Shown here piece after piece: positions 19,970 to 28,023 of a stretch of DNA of 56,893 bases (position 1 is the stretch's first letter; each line of letters opens with the position of its first letter). The stretch is taken from positions 1-56,893 of IMG/VR virus record IMGVR_UViG_3300032287_003360. One strand, written 5' to 3'. Below the pieces are notes generated by a model that ran no database searches, was not told the DNA's origin, and saw only the letters and a list, made by a program, of their open reading frames with translations. Source of the stretch: a virus. Both the position numbers and the translations under genes were made by a program.

Positions 19970-21055
19970 ATGAAGCTCAAGACTTTTTCTCGGCTTGCCA
20001 CTTCGCTCTATGTCTCTGGCAAGTGCGTGTATCTTCGCTCTGGTCCTGGTCGCGGCAAGACCACGACGATCCTCGACACGATCCCGCGCATCGCTGCTGC
20101 TACCAAGAAGCGGCTGGGTGTGTCGGTTGTCTCTGGCCCCAACCTCCAGCCCGGTGACACTGTCGGTTTCGGTATCCCCAAGCACAGCGAGAAGCATTCC
20201 GAAATGGTGTTCACGCTGCCCTTCTTCTGGCGCACCGAAGAGGGCAAGCTTCTCGAAGAGTATGACGGTGGCGTGATCTTTGTTGACGAAGCCGACAAGA
20301 TGGACGTTGACATCAAGAAGGTCATGGGTGAGATGGCGCTTTCTGGCCGCTGCGGTCCTCATCGTCTGCCGCCTGGTTGGGTGGTGTGGATGGCTGGCAA
20401 CCGTGCCGAGGATCGCTCCGGTTCCACCAAGGAACTTGATCACCTCATCAACCGGCGATACGAGATCAACGTCGATGACGACATCGAAGGCTGGGAAGAA
20501 TGGGCGCACAAGAACGGCGTGCATCCGTCGATCATCGCCTTTTCTGTATCCAACCCTCAGATCGTGTTCCCCGACAAGCTCCCCGAGAAGCAGGGTCCGT
20601 TCTGTACCCCCCGCTCGATCGTCAGTGTCGGCGAGGTGCTGGTTACTCTGTCAGGTAACCCCGATGGCAACCTGCCAACTGATACCGACGCAGTCGAGCT
20701 CGCTGCCGCTGGCATCGGTCCTGCTGCCGCTGGTCAGTTGTTCGCTACCTTGCGGCTTGAGGCAGAGTTGCCGAGCATCGAGAGCATCATCAACAGCCCT
20801 ACCACTACCAGGTTGCCCACAAAGCCCGACGCGCAGATGCTGGTCTGCTACAAGCTAGCGTCTCTGACCAAGGCGGAGAACATCACGCCGGTCATTACCT
20901 ACATCGAGCGCTTGCCTGCTGACTTCGCTGCCACTTATGCCAAGGCGGTTGTGACGCGGGTACCGACACTCGTCGCCCACAAGGCGGTGCTCGACTGGAC
21001 CAAGCGTAACGCCACACTGATGTCCACACTGTCGATGCTCAAGTCGGCGGCTTGA
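19970..21055 (+). CDS. MoxR-type AAA+ ATPase
   Basis: 361 residues with CACGGAG upstream of ATG 19970. Walker A GPGRGKT is at residues 25-31 (Lys30) and Walker B VIFVDEAD with Asp106-Glu107; 'WMAGNRAEDRSGSTKELDHL' and 'INRRYEINVDDDIEGW' fit sensor 1 and the arginine-finger region. MoxR ATPases usually work with a von Willebrand A partner as a chaperone or remodelling pair; such a partner is encoded 600 bases downstream. A palindrome copy at 20642 encodes VTLSGN. The target in the cell is unknown. Confidence 0.85.
   Translation: MKLKTFSRLATSLYVSGKCVYLRSGPGRGKTTTILDTIPRIAAATKKRLGVSVVSGPNLQPGDTVGFGIPKHSEKHSEMVFTLPFFWRTEEGKLLEEYDGGVIFVDEADKMDVDIKKVMGEMALSGRCGPHRLPPGWVVWMAGNRAEDRSGSTKELDHLINRRYEINVDDDIEGWEEWAHKNGVHPSIIAFSVSNPQIVFPDKLPEKQGPFCTPRSIVSVGEVLVTLSGNPDGNLPTDTDAVELAAAGIGPAAAGQLFATLRLEAELPSIESIINSPTTTRLPTKPDAQMLVCYKLASLTKAENITPVITYIERLPADFAATYAKAVVTRVPTLVAHKAVLDWTKRNATLMSTLSMLKSAA
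20642..20659. repeat. Palindrome copy inside the AAA+ gene
   Basis: GTTACTCTGTCAGGTAAC, both arms perfect; read as VTLSGN. Confidence 0.88.
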
Positions 21056-21462
21056 TGGCGCACGTCAAGGTCGGGCGTTACAAATTTCACGGCTCGGAAG
21101 TTGAAGTTACTATGAAAGGTAACAACGACTTCCGAGAGACGTGGGCCGCCCGCTTCTGGGGTAACATAGACAAAACCGAATACTACCGAATGGTCGGCGG
21201 TGTTCTTAACTGGGATCACATCATGGCACGTAAAACCTACCGCATCGAACTGAAAATCGACTTCAACGACGACTCCAGACATGAAGCGCTTATCGGGGTG
21301 GCGAAGCAGTACGCTCGCGATTTCCTTGCCAGCGCCACGCTTCTCCAGGACCGAACCCGGCCTGCGTGCGTTCTCATCACTGACGATACTTTCGTCGGTA
21401 TGGAGGAAGTCAGCATCATTCCGGAGAGCGTCAACATCCACAAGGCTGGCGATGGACAGTGA
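21055..21462 (+). CDS. Small protein between the MoxR and VWA genes
   Basis: 135 residues from ATG 21055, which overlaps the upstream stop (TGATG); the TTG three bases earlier is less likely. 'MAHVKVGRYKFHGSEVEVTM' begins a beta-rich protein with 'WDHIMARKTYRIELKIDFND' in the middle. A palindrome copy at 21106 encodes VTMKGN. The close coupling to the AAA+ gene suggests a shared process. No family recognised. Confidence 0.65.
   Translation: MAHVKVGRYKFHGSEVEVTMKGNNDFRETWAARFWGNIDKTEYYRMVGGVLNWDHIMARKTYRIELKIDFNDDSRHEALIGVAKQYARDFLASATLLQDRTRPACVLITDDTFVGMEEVSIIPESVNIHKAGDGQ
21106..21123. repeat. Palindrome copy inside a gene
   Basis: GTTACTATGAAAGGTAAC, both arms perfect. Confidence 0.85.
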
Positions 21463-21646
21463 CACCGCCAAGCTACTCGTCAAGGCGCTGTTGCTTTTCA
21501 ACGACAAGCAACGCTTTGTGCTACGTCGCGGGGGTCTTGACTCCTACGTCGTAGCTCACGAGATCACGCAACACCTCAAAGCCCATGGTCTGGATTGGCT
21601 GGACCCTGAGCTCCAGCCACCACCTGCTCGTTACCACGCAAAGTAA
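21452..21646 (+). CDS. Small protein between the MoxR and VWA genes
   Basis: 64 residues from ATG 21452, overlapping the preceding stop. 'MDSDTAKLLVKALLLFNDKQ' is followed by 'GLDSYVVAHEITQHLKAHGL' and a Pro-rich end. The stop lies in the palindrome at 21630. Helical; no family recognised. Confidence 0.6.
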   Translation: MDSDTAKLLVKALLLFNDKQRFVLRRGGLDSYVVAHEITQHLKAHGLDWLDPELQPPPARYHAK

Positions 21647-21647
21647 C
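21630..21647. repeat. Palindrome copy at a gene end
   Basis: GTTACCACGCAAAGTAAC, both arms perfect, containing the TAA stop. Confidence 0.85.
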
Positions 21648-21664
21648 CCACGGAGAAATATCAC

Positions 21665-22933
21665 ATGAAAATCGAAGAGATCGAACTCGACGCGCCCACC
21701 AAGCGTAAGTGGATCGAGACGCGCAGCGCGCTGCTCTGGTCCTGCCCAGCCTTCACTCACATCTTGTTCAGCATGCTCAACCCCACCAAGGGGGAGCTTG
21801 CCGCCATCTTCACCAAAGACAGCACAATACCTATTGCTGCTACTGACGGCGAGAACCTCATTCTCAACCCTGACGGCTTCTTCAAGATGTCGCTGGCTGA
21901 ACGGGTGTTCGTTGTCGCGCACGAGATCATGCACTGCATTTACAACCATTGCGCCTTGTCGCGACCCTACCGCCAGACGGGTAAAGTCAAGTACAGCGAT
22001 GGTACTGAACTTGGCTATGACCCAATGCTCATGAATGCAGCTATGGACTTTGTGATCAACGACGCGCTCATCAAGTCGAACATCGGCTCGTTCCCGAAGG
22101 ACGGCTGCCATGATCAGTCTATCGCGACCGCTGACAACTCGTTCCTCGATGCTTACAAGAAGCTTTACAAGAAGCAACAGGGGCAGGGGCAGGGGCAGGG
22201 GCAGGGGCAGGGCAACGGTCCCAAGTCTTTCGACGTGCTTCTTGAGCCCGGCGCTGCTCAGGGCAAGGACCCCGGACAAGCCTCGCAGGGGCGCTCCCAG
22301 GCCGAGTGGGACACCGCCGTCGCTGGCGCCATCGCTGCGGCCAAGGTGCAAGGCAAGATGCCTGCTGCTCTTGAGCGGTTACTTTCCCAAGTACTCGACC
22401 CGGTTGTCCCGTGGCAGGAACACATTCGTGCGTTCTTCGCCCGCAAGGTCGGCAGCTCCAGCTACAACTGGCGCAAGGCAGACAAGCGCCTCATCCAGCG
22501 TGACATCTTTTCACCGGCACGCTCTGGTTATGGATGCGGCGACGTCATCATTGCTATCGACACGTCCGGATCAATCGGTCAGCAGGAGATCGACGTGTTC
22601 TTTGCCGAGGTGCGCGGTATACTTGAGGACGTCAAGCCAACCAAGATTTGGCTCGTCTGGTGCGACGCTCGTGTGCATGGTGTCGAAGAACTCGAATCTG
22701 CATCCGACCTGACTGGTCTCAAACCCAAGGGTGGCGGCGGCACGGACTTCCGCCCGGTGTTCGAGTGGGCCGAGAAGTCTGACATTCGCGCTGACGCCAT
22801 TGTCTACTTCACCGACATGATGGGGTGCTTCCCCAGCTACGCGCCCGAGACCCCGGTGATCTGGGCTGATATTCATGGTCACATCAAGGCACCGTTTGGC
22901 GAGACGATCGCCATACCGTTGCGGGGTAAGTAA
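21665..22933 (+). CDS. VWA-like metallopeptidase-domain protein (MoxR partner)
   Basis: 422 residues with CACGGAG upstream. The N-terminal domain has HEIMH at residues 86-90, a zinc metallopeptidase motif as in DUF2201-type proteins. A GQ-rich linker (GQGQGQGQGQG, about residues 173-185) joins it to a C-terminal von Willebrand A-like domain with the metal-site motif DTSGS at 299-303 and a later 'GGGGTDFRPVFEWAEKS'. Proteins of this build pair with MoxR ATPases. The pair may remodel or cleave a host or phage complex. A degenerate palindrome encodes LLSQVL. Confidence 0.85.
   Translation: MKIEEIELDAPTKRKWIETRSALLWSCPAFTHILFSMLNPTKGELAAIFTKDSTIPIAATDGENLILNPDGFFKMSLAERVFVVAHEIMHCIYNHCALSRPYRQTGKVKYSDGTELGYDPMLMNAAMDFVINDALIKSNIGSFPKDGCHDQSIATADNSFLDAYKKLYKKQQGQGQGQGQGQGNGPKSFDVLLEPGAAQGKDPGQASQGRSQAEWDTAVAGAIAAAKVQGKMPAALERLLSQVLDPVVPWQEHIRAFFARKVGSSSYNWRKADKRLIQRDIFSPARSGYGCGDVIIAIDTSGSIGQQEIDVFFAEVRGILEDVKPTKIWLVWCDARVHGVEELESASDLTGLKPKGGGGTDFRPVFEWAEKSDIRADAIVYFTDMMGCFPSYAPETPVIWADIHGHIKAPFGETIAIPLRGK
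22184..22213. repeat. 6-bp tandem repeat (GQ linker)
   Basis: Five copies of CAGGGG encoding Gln-Gly dipeptides in the linker of the VWA protein. Confidence 0.85.
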
Positions 22934-22935
22934 TT

Positions 22936-23091
22936 ATGCAGTGTGAAAAATGTCTCGCCGAAGTGACCGTCTTGCGCTTTCGCCGGGGGCGCAAGCGGTC
23001 TTCCACTAGCTATGTATGCAACGACTGTGGGAAGCAAGGTGTGGAGTGGAGAGATAACACACCGGCTGACGACAGTAACTTCAGCAAGTAA
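22936..23091 (+). CDS. Zinc-ribbon small protein
   Basis: 51 residues from ATG 22936, two bases after the VWA gene stop. 'MQCEKCLAEVTVLRFRRGRK' and 'SYVCNDCGKQGVEW' give two CxxC knuckles with a basic stretch between them, a typical zinc ribbon. The TAA stop lies in a palindrome at 23075. The spacing implies translation together with the VWA gene. Confidence 0.68.
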   Translation: MQCEKCLAEVTVLRFRRGRKRSSTSYVCNDCGKQGVEWRDNTPADDSNFSK

Positions 23092-23092
23092 C
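23075..23092. repeat. Palindrome copy at a gene end
   Basis: GTAACTTCAGCAAGTAAC containing the TAA stop. Confidence 0.85.
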
Positions 23093-23119
23093 CCCCCAGA
23101 CAACACGGAGACTTACCAC

Positions 23120-23908
23120 ATGGGTACGACTGTTTTTACACCTAACATTATGGCCAGACTTGCTGCCGAGGTGCGCGGTATGGCGAACAGGTTTTTCCTG
23201 ACAACCCCCATTGAAATCACCGCAGAGGAGTTTATATCCGGCTTTATCGATCCGGATCATGTGTCAATCCTCCGGCAAACAGAAAAAATATGCGGGCATA
23301 TCGGCAGCACGGGGGTCGCCGAGTTTCCGATCGTGGTCGGAGATACTGAAGAAACAAAAACCGCCATGGGGCTCTCGCTTAGCTTCAACAGGAAAACGCC
23401 TATCATAATCCCAAACTATGTGGCGGACGGGCTTCGAGAAAGCGCACCCGAAGCATTACGCGCTAAGATTACCGAGTGGGCAGAGCAGCGTTTTTCTCAT
23501 GGCTCCATGTTCGGTGACGCGCTTGACGCGCTTGAGTTTCTCAACAGATTGTGTGCTAATGCTCAAGCCATGACGGTTATGATGCCGATCGTACCTATTC
23601 TGATGCACAACTATGACCCTTCCGAAGGGTCACGCATGAGCAAGATCGCCGCAAAATTAACCGCCAAAAGAGCCGCAGGTAAGCTGCCCATGCTACCTCG
23701 CAAAGTAACTCAGCGGTTTCAGGACGTTTCCGCTTTTTTGACGGCGGTCAGCATGCTCGGAAAAGATGGCGCGCCTACTTCGTTATCGAATAGGCCGGAT
23801 GGAGCTGTACTCGATGTTTCACATCGTTTTGCCGCACGGCCTCATCGGCTGCATATGTGCTGTGGTATTGAACACATTGCCTCCAACCAAAAGGGCTCGT
23901 TCTTCTGA
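23120..23908 (+). CDS. Early protein of unknown function
   Basis: 262 residues from ATG 23120, preferred because ACGGAG lies upstream and a longer frame overlaps the zinc-ribbon gene. 'MGTTVFTPNIMARLAAEVRG' begins a helical protein; the centre has 'GDALDALEFLNRLCANAQAM'. The C-terminal 40 residues differ in composition (HRFAARPHRLHMCCGIEHI), so a frameshift or recent tail is possible. A palindrome copy at 23692 encodes LPRKVT. A strong hairpin follows. Confidence 0.6.
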   Translation: MGTTVFTPNIMARLAAEVRGMANRFFLTTPIEITAEEFISGFIDPDHVSILRQTEKICGHIGSTGVAEFPIVVGDTEETKTAMGLSLSFNRKTPIIIPNYVADGLRESAPEALRAKITEWAEQRFSHGSMFGDALDALEFLNRLCANAQAMTVMMPIVPILMHNYDPSEGSRMSKIAAKLTAKRAAGKLPMLPRKVTQRFQDVSAFLTAVSMLGKDGAPTSLSNRPDGAVLDVSHRFAARPHRLHMCCGIEHIASNQKGSFF

Positions 23909-23916
23909 AACAGAAG

Positions 23917-23946
23917 CGGCGGCCCCCCACCACGAGGGCCGCCGCT
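23917..23946 (+). terminator. Strong GC hairpin before DNA polymerase
   Basis: GCGGCGGCCC and GGGCCGCCGC form a perfect 10-bp stem around a 10-base loop. No T tract follows, so it may attenuate transcription or stabilise the upstream mRNA end rather than terminate fully. Confidence 0.6.
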
Positions 23947-24025
23947 AGTCCCCGAAAGGACGAAACCAACCCACGGAAGGAAGGCTGCGCACAACATATA
24001 TGCGCGAACTTCAAACGTCAATACC

Positions 24026-24043
24026 ATTACTTGTGCAGGTAAC
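24026..24043. repeat. Palindrome copy before DNA polymerase
   Basis: ATTACTTGTGCAGGTAAC, three bases ahead of ATG 24047; only weak ribosome-binding sequence (GCAGGT) is inside it. Confidence 0.85.
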
Positions 24044-24046
24044 CGA

Positions 24047-25918
24047 ATGAAAACCATCGTGCTGGATTACGAGACCTACTATAGCAGCGAGTACTCTCTA
24101 CGCAAGATGACGCCGGTCGAGTACATTCTCGATCCGCGCTTTGAGGTTATCGGTTGCGCGGTCAAGGATGATGATTTCGCAAGGTGGTATGCTGACGATG
24201 AACTGCGCGAATATCTCAAGACGTTGCCTAAGAAGACAATTGTTGTAAGCCACAATGCGCTGTTTGACATGTGCATCCTTTCGTGGCGGTATAACTACCG
24301 TCCACACCTTATGGCCGACACGCTGGGTATGGCTCGCGCCTGGGTAGGACACAAGCTCAATTCTCTTTCGCTGGCGTCACTCGCTACCTACTATGGGGTA
24401 GGCGCGAAAGGCAACACAGTACGCTCGGTGGAAGGTATGAACCTTGCCGCCATCAAGCAGGCAGGCTTGTACAGCGAGTACGCACAGTACTCCTGTAACG
24501 ACGCTGATCTCTGCTACACCATATACCGCAAGATGATTACGGAGGGTTTTCCTGCCAGCGAGATTGCTGTCATGGACACCGTTCTCCGGTGTGCGACCCA
24601 ACCGCGCTTTGTTCTGGACCAGAACCTTCTTGCCGAGCACCTGCATAACACCGTGGCACGCAAGAGTGATTTGCTGGCGCGCTGCGGGTTGAGTTCCCGT
24701 GATGAACTCATGAGTAACGACAAGTTCGCAGAAGCACTTAGAAAACTTGGTGTAGAACCCCCAACAAAAATCTCTCCAACTACCGGTAAAGAGACATATG
24801 CTTTTGCTAAAACTGACTCTGCATTCATAGAGCTCGACGAACACGAGAATCCGGAAGTTCAGGCTCTGGTGGCGGCACGCTTGGGCGTCAAATCGACGCT
24901 GGAAGAAAGCCGCACGCAGCGCCTGATGACGATCGGAAATCTTACTTGGCCAGGTAACAAGCAGGGGCTTATGCCTATTCCGCTCAGGTTCTCGGGCGCC
25001 CATACACATCGTCTAAGTGGTGATTGGAAGCTGAATATGCAGAACCTCCCTCGCGGGGGCAATCTGCGTAAAGCCCTCAGAGCCCCGCCAGGGTACCGCG
25101 TAGTGACTGTAGATGCTGCACAGATTGAAGCGCGCATGGCTGGGTGGTTTGCTGGAGCCACCGCCCTGACGAGTGCCTTTGCCAACAAGGAAGACGTCTA
25201 TAGCTCATTCGCCTCCAAGGTGTTCGGACGGCCCATCAACAAGAAGGAACACCCGGTTGAGCGCTTCATTGGAAAGACTGCTGTGTTGGGACTTCAGTAT
25301 GGGCTGGGCTGGCCGAAGTTCCAGAAGACCGTGAAGATCCAGAGCAAAATCCAGCTAGGGCAGGAGATATCTCTTAGCGACGAAGAAGCCGCTAACGTCA
25401 TCAAGACCTACCGCACGCTATACTACCAGATCCCCGCCATGTGGAACCGGCTTACCACTCTGCTGCCTCGCATGACATCACCTGATCTTTTCGAGATGCA
25501 GTTCCCTGTAACATTCGAGCATGAGCGTATCAGGCTGCCTAGCGGGCTCTATCTGAACTACCATGATCTGGAAAACAGGGGTGGACAGTGGTGGTTTACT
25601 TTCGCAGGTAAGCCTAAGTATATTTACGGAGGTAAACTTCTGGAAAACATCACGCAGGCGCTGGCGCGCATTCATGTCATGGACGCGGCTGTTCGCGTGC
25701 GCAAGAGACTTAAATCCCTCGGACTCGCTGAAGAGGTCTTGGAACCTAACCTTGCGCTCCAGGCGCATGACGAGTTGGCCTACATTGCGCATGAAGAAAT
25801 CGAAGCCATGGTGCTCAGTATCGTACTCGAAGAGATGCGCCGCCCGCCCGCGTGGGGTACGGACATTCCGCTCGACGCTGAAGGCGGCTGCGGGGCGTCT
25901 TATGGGGACGCCAAGTAA
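24047..25918 (+). CDS. Family A DNA polymerase with 3'-5' exonuclease
   Basis: 623 residues. The exonuclease domain has Asp7-x-Glu9 (LDYET), N70-x-x-F-D74 (SHNALFDM) and a later YSCND. The polymerase has motif A DAAQIEAR beginning at Asp356, motif B K410-TAVLGLQ-YG, and motif C HDE at 574-576. All catalytic residues are present, so it should copy the phage genome with proofreading. Size and order match phage polymerases of the T7/podovirus type. A palindrome copy at 24941 encodes LTWPGN and a degenerate one at 25595 FTFAGK. Confidence 0.93.
   Translation: MKTIVLDYETYYSSEYSLRKMTPVEYILDPRFEVIGCAVKDDDFARWYADDELREYLKTLPKKTIVVSHNALFDMCILSWRYNYRPHLMADTLGMARAWVGHKLNSLSLASLATYYGVGAKGNTVRSVEGMNLAAIKQAGLYSEYAQYSCNDADLCYTIYRKMITEGFPASEIAVMDTVLRCATQPRFVLDQNLLAEHLHNTVARKSDLLARCGLSSRDELMSNDKFAEALRKLGVEPPTKISPTTGKETYAFAKTDSAFIELDEHENPEVQALVAARLGVKSTLEESRTQRLMTIGNLTWPGNKQGLMPIPLRFSGAHTHRLSGDWKLNMQNLPRGGNLRKALRAPPGYRVVTVDAAQIEARMAGWFAGATALTSAFANKEDVYSSFASKVFGRPINKKEHPVERFIGKTAVLGLQYGLGWPKFQKTVKIQSKIQLGQEISLSDEEAANVIKTYRTLYYQIPAMWNRLTTLLPRMTSPDLFEMQFPVTFEHERIRLPSGLYLNYHDLENRGGQWWFTFAGKPKYIYGGKLLENITQALARIHVMDAAVRVRKRLKSLGLAEEVLEPNLALQAHDELAYIAHEEIEAMVLSIVLEEMRRPPAWGTDIPLDAEGGCGASYGDAK
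24941..24958. repeat. Palindrome copy inside DNA polymerase
   Basis: CTTACTTGGCCAGGTAAC, one left-arm change, between the exonuclease and polymerase motifs; read as LTWPGN. Confidence 0.8.
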
Positions 25919-25963
25919 CTCCGAACGAGGTAAATAAATGCTCACTACCTGTTGATTATATAC

Positions 25964-25992
25964 TTGACAAGTTACGGGTAAGTTATTATATG
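25964..25992 (+). promoter_or_regulatory. Sigma-70-type promoter with embedded GTTAC half site
   Basis: TTGACA (25964-25969), a 17-base spacer and TATATG (25987-25992). The spacer contains GTTACGGGTAAG, resembling compressed arms of the dispersed palindrome, and CGTTAC recurs at 26000. The 101-base gap between the polymerase and the next gene holds no gene. A protein bound here could control the replication genes downstream. Confidence 0.55.
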
Positions 25993-26019
25993 TGTAATTC
26001 GTTACTGAGAGATTTATAG

Positions 26020-26346
26020 ATGGACGCCACCACAGAAGATAAACCGATCGAGCTTGCTGACTTGCAGGTAAAGTTTCGGCTCTCGACCAGCATGGCCAAG
26101 GTCGTGATGCTATTGTTGAACAACAAGCGCGTCACTACGAACATGATCGAGTTTGATCACAAGATCGTAGTGGATGCTGGAGTCACAATTCATCACATTC
26201 GCCGCCGCCTTGAGGGCAGCGGTATTGTAGTTCGGTCTCAGCGCGACGTTGGGTACTGGATCGACGCGGATTCTAGGGTCAAGCTTTATCAGGCTCTCGG
26301 CATCGAAACACCTGTCGTTACTTCGCAGAGTAACCATAATGCATAG
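26020..26346 (+). CDS. Winged helix-turn-helix DNA-binding protein
   Basis: 108 residues from ATG 26020. The segment from about residue 15 to 90 follows the OmpR/PhoB-type effector domain: 'LSTSMAKVVMLLLNNKRVTT', a recognition-helix region 'AGVTIHHIRRRLEGSGIVVR' and the wing 'QRDVGYWIDA'. No receiver domain is present. It is the only clear DNA-binding regulator in the genome and is the first gene after a promoter, so it is a candidate reader of the dispersed palindrome; that link is inference. A perfect palindrome copy near its end encodes VTSQSN. Confidence 0.72.
   Translation: MDATTEDKPIELADLQVKFRLSTSMAKVVMLLLNNKRVTTNMIEFDHKIVVDAGVTIHHIRRRLEGSGIVVRSQRDVGYWIDADSRVKLYQALGIETPVVTSQSNHNA
26317..26334. 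repeat. Palindrome copy inside the winged-helix gene
   Basis: GTTACTTCGCAGAGTAAC, both arms perfect, five bases before the next gene's ATG at 26339. Confidence 0.88.
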
Positions 26347-26800
26347 CAGTTCTCGTTGGGATCAAAGGTTTCTGGATCTTGCCGAGATGGTCGGTAAGTG
26401 GTCGAAAGACCCCAGCACGAAAGTCGGCGCGGTCATTGTTCGGCCCGATCGCACCGTTGCATCGTTGGGGTATAACGGGTTCCCGCGCGGGGTCGATGAC
26501 GTTTACTTGAGTCGTGAGCATAAATTACTGCGTACTGTTCACGCCGAGATGAACGCCATCCTCTCTGCGCGGGAGCCGCTTTGGGGCTACACAATATACG
26601 TGACACCTCTTTGCCCGTGTGCGAATTGCGCAGCAGCAATAATTCAAGCTGGTATTTTCAAGGTCGTGGCGCGTACCCCGCCCAAGATACGCCCGGAATG
26701 GAAAGCTTCGATGGACGCTGCCGCTGAGATGTTCCGGCAAACCGAAATGACCGTTGAAGTAAACGGACGTCCGTTTAATCCGCGCATGTTCGAGGAGTGA
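26339..26800 (+). CDS. dCMP deaminase
   Basis: 153 residues from ATG 26339, overlapping the end of the winged-helix gene by eight bases. Zinc-site residues are His68-Ala-Glu70 (VHAEMNA) and Pro93-Cys94-x-x-Cys97 (CPCANC), the signature of cytidine/deoxycytidylate deaminases. It converts dCMP to dUMP, feeding dTTP synthesis during phage replication. Length and motif spacing are normal. It is co-transcribed with the DNA polymerase region. Confidence 0.88.
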   Translation: MHSSSRWDQRFLDLAEMVGKWSKDPSTKVGAVIVRPDRTVASLGYNGFPRGVDDVYLSREHKLLRTVHAEMNAILSAREPLWGYTIYVTPLCPCANCAAAIIQAGIFKVVARTPPKIRPEWKASMDAAAEMFRQTEMTVEVNGRPFNPRMFEE

Positions 26801-26803
26801 CTT

Positions 26804-27181
26804 ATGTCGAAAATAGAGGAAATCATCGACACAATTACTACGGACAACACTCATGGGCTTATGGTACCCCGTCGCCCTTATTCGGGTGGGTACCCGCATA
26901 TTCCGCCACAGAAGCACACGCCTGTCGTTGTCCCGCATTCAACTTCCCAGTGCGACGATACCATTTTTTCGGTTATGGGGCGGTTGGCAATGATAAGCAT
27001 GCGGCTGCGCAGGCCTAGCAGCTTAATACCGCAGGAGTTTGAGGACCTTCATACCGTTCTCTCCAAAGATAAAGTCTTTGTACTGATCGTCACCAAGGGA
27101 GAGCTCGTGTCGCTTGTGGATGATGCTTCGATGTTTCCTTCCGACACGCTGATCACTCAAATCCGCCTGCTTATGGATTAG
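26804..27181 (+). CDS. Early protein of unknown function
   Basis: 125 residues with GAGGAG before ATG 26804. The first half is rich in Pro, Tyr and Ser (VPRRPYSGGYPHIPPQKHTP) and probably flexible; the second half is a compact alpha/beta piece (LHTVLSKDKVFVLIVTKGEL). No family recognised. It sits between the deaminase and nuclease genes. Confidence 0.6.
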   Translation: MSKIEEIIDTITTDNTHGLMVPRRPYSGGYPHIPPQKHTPVVVPHSTSQCDDTIFSVMGRLAMISMRLRRPSSLIPQEFEDLHTVLSKDKVFVLIVTKGELVSLVDDASMFPSDTLITQIRLLMD

Positions 27182-27184
27182 GTT

Positions 27185-27340
27185 ATGTATATCGTCGTGT
27201 CTTCAGCAAACGCTCGCTCTTTCTATCTTGCCAGACGCCTCATCGGTGGTACAGAGTATGTCGTCATTGCTACGTTTAATAGCTTGGCGACAGCGAAAGA
27301 TATCGCGGCTCAATTGAACAAGAAGGGTGAACAGCGTTGA
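27185..27340 (+). CDS. Small early protein
   Basis: 51 residues from ATG 27185, three bases after the previous stop. 'MYIVVSSANARSFYLARRLI' then 'EYVVIATFNSLATAKDIAAQ' gives a short beta-alpha-beta pattern. The stop overlaps the TTG start of the next gene. The ribosome-binding site is weak. Function unknown. Confidence 0.55.
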   Translation: MYIVVSSANARSFYLARRLIGGTEYVVIATFNSLATAKDIAAQLNKKGEQR

Positions 27341-28023
27341 CAACCGTTGTTACTACGAGAAGTAAGCCTAAGGCGTTCGCCTGGAGCTATTCGAAGCTCA
27401 AGAACTTCGAGACGTGCCCCAAGCGCTACTACAACGTAGATGTGGCGAAGATCGTCAAGGAAGAGGAGAGCGAGCAGCTTCAGTATGGCAATGCCTTGCA
27501 CAAGGCGCTTGCTGACGCTATCTCGGGCAAGGCAGACCTTCCCAAGCCCTTTTCGGGCTTTCAGTCGTGGGTAGACAAGGTTACTCGCACCAGCGGACAG
27601 ATACTCGTCGAGCAGCAGCTTGCAATTCGTCAGGATCTTGGTCCTACTGAGTGGTTCGGCAAGGATGCTTGGTATCGCGGGATTGCCGACGTTATCAAGA
27701 TCGCTGGCCCTGTTGCTGTAGTGCTGGACTGGAAGACAGGCAAGATCTTGGAAGACGGAGTACAGCTCGCGCTAATGGCGCAGTGCGTGTTTGCCCACCA
27801 CCCGGCGATCAAAAAGATCAGGACTGAGTTTGTCTGGCTCAAAGAGGACGCCACCACGCGCGCTGATTTTGCCCGCGAGGATATGGTCAAGGTCTGGGCT
27901 GGGTTACTTCCCAGAGTAAAGCAGCTTGAAGACGCGCACACTGGTGCGATGTTCCCGCCTAAACCTGGTCACCTTTGTCGCAAATGGTGCCCTGTTACGA
28001 GTTGCCCGCACCATGAGATATAA
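27337..28023 (+). CDS. RecB/Cas4-like PD-(D/E)XK nuclease
   Basis: 228 residues from TTG 27337 with AAGGGTGA upstream. Motifs are GNALH (51-55), RGIADVI with Asp118, VLDWKTGK with Asp131 and Lys133, and Gln143. Cys27 (FETCPKRYY) together with Cys214, Cys218 and Cys223 at the C-terminus fits the four-cysteine iron-sulphur cluster of Cas4/AddB-type nucleases. It likely processes DNA ends in replication or recombination. Palindrome-like copies at 27349 and 27903 encode VTTRSK and LLPRVK. Confidence 0.85.
   Translation: MTTVVTTRSKPKAFAWSYSKLKNFETCPKRYYNVDVAKIVKEEESEQLQYGNALHKALADAISGKADLPKPFSGFQSWVDKVTRTSGQILVEQQLAIRQDLGPTEWFGKDAWYRGIADVIKIAGPVAVVLDWKTGKILEDGVQLALMAQCVFAHHPAIKKIRTEFVWLKEDATTRADFAREDMVKVWAGLLPRVKQLEDAHTGAMFPPKPGHLCRKWCPVTSCPHHEI

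Noticed and set aside
19970-22933. MoxR-VWA pair as part of a known defence island
   Set aside because: The flanking genes are ordinary phage early genes; no nuclease or membrane effector of a known MoxR-VWA defence system is linked.
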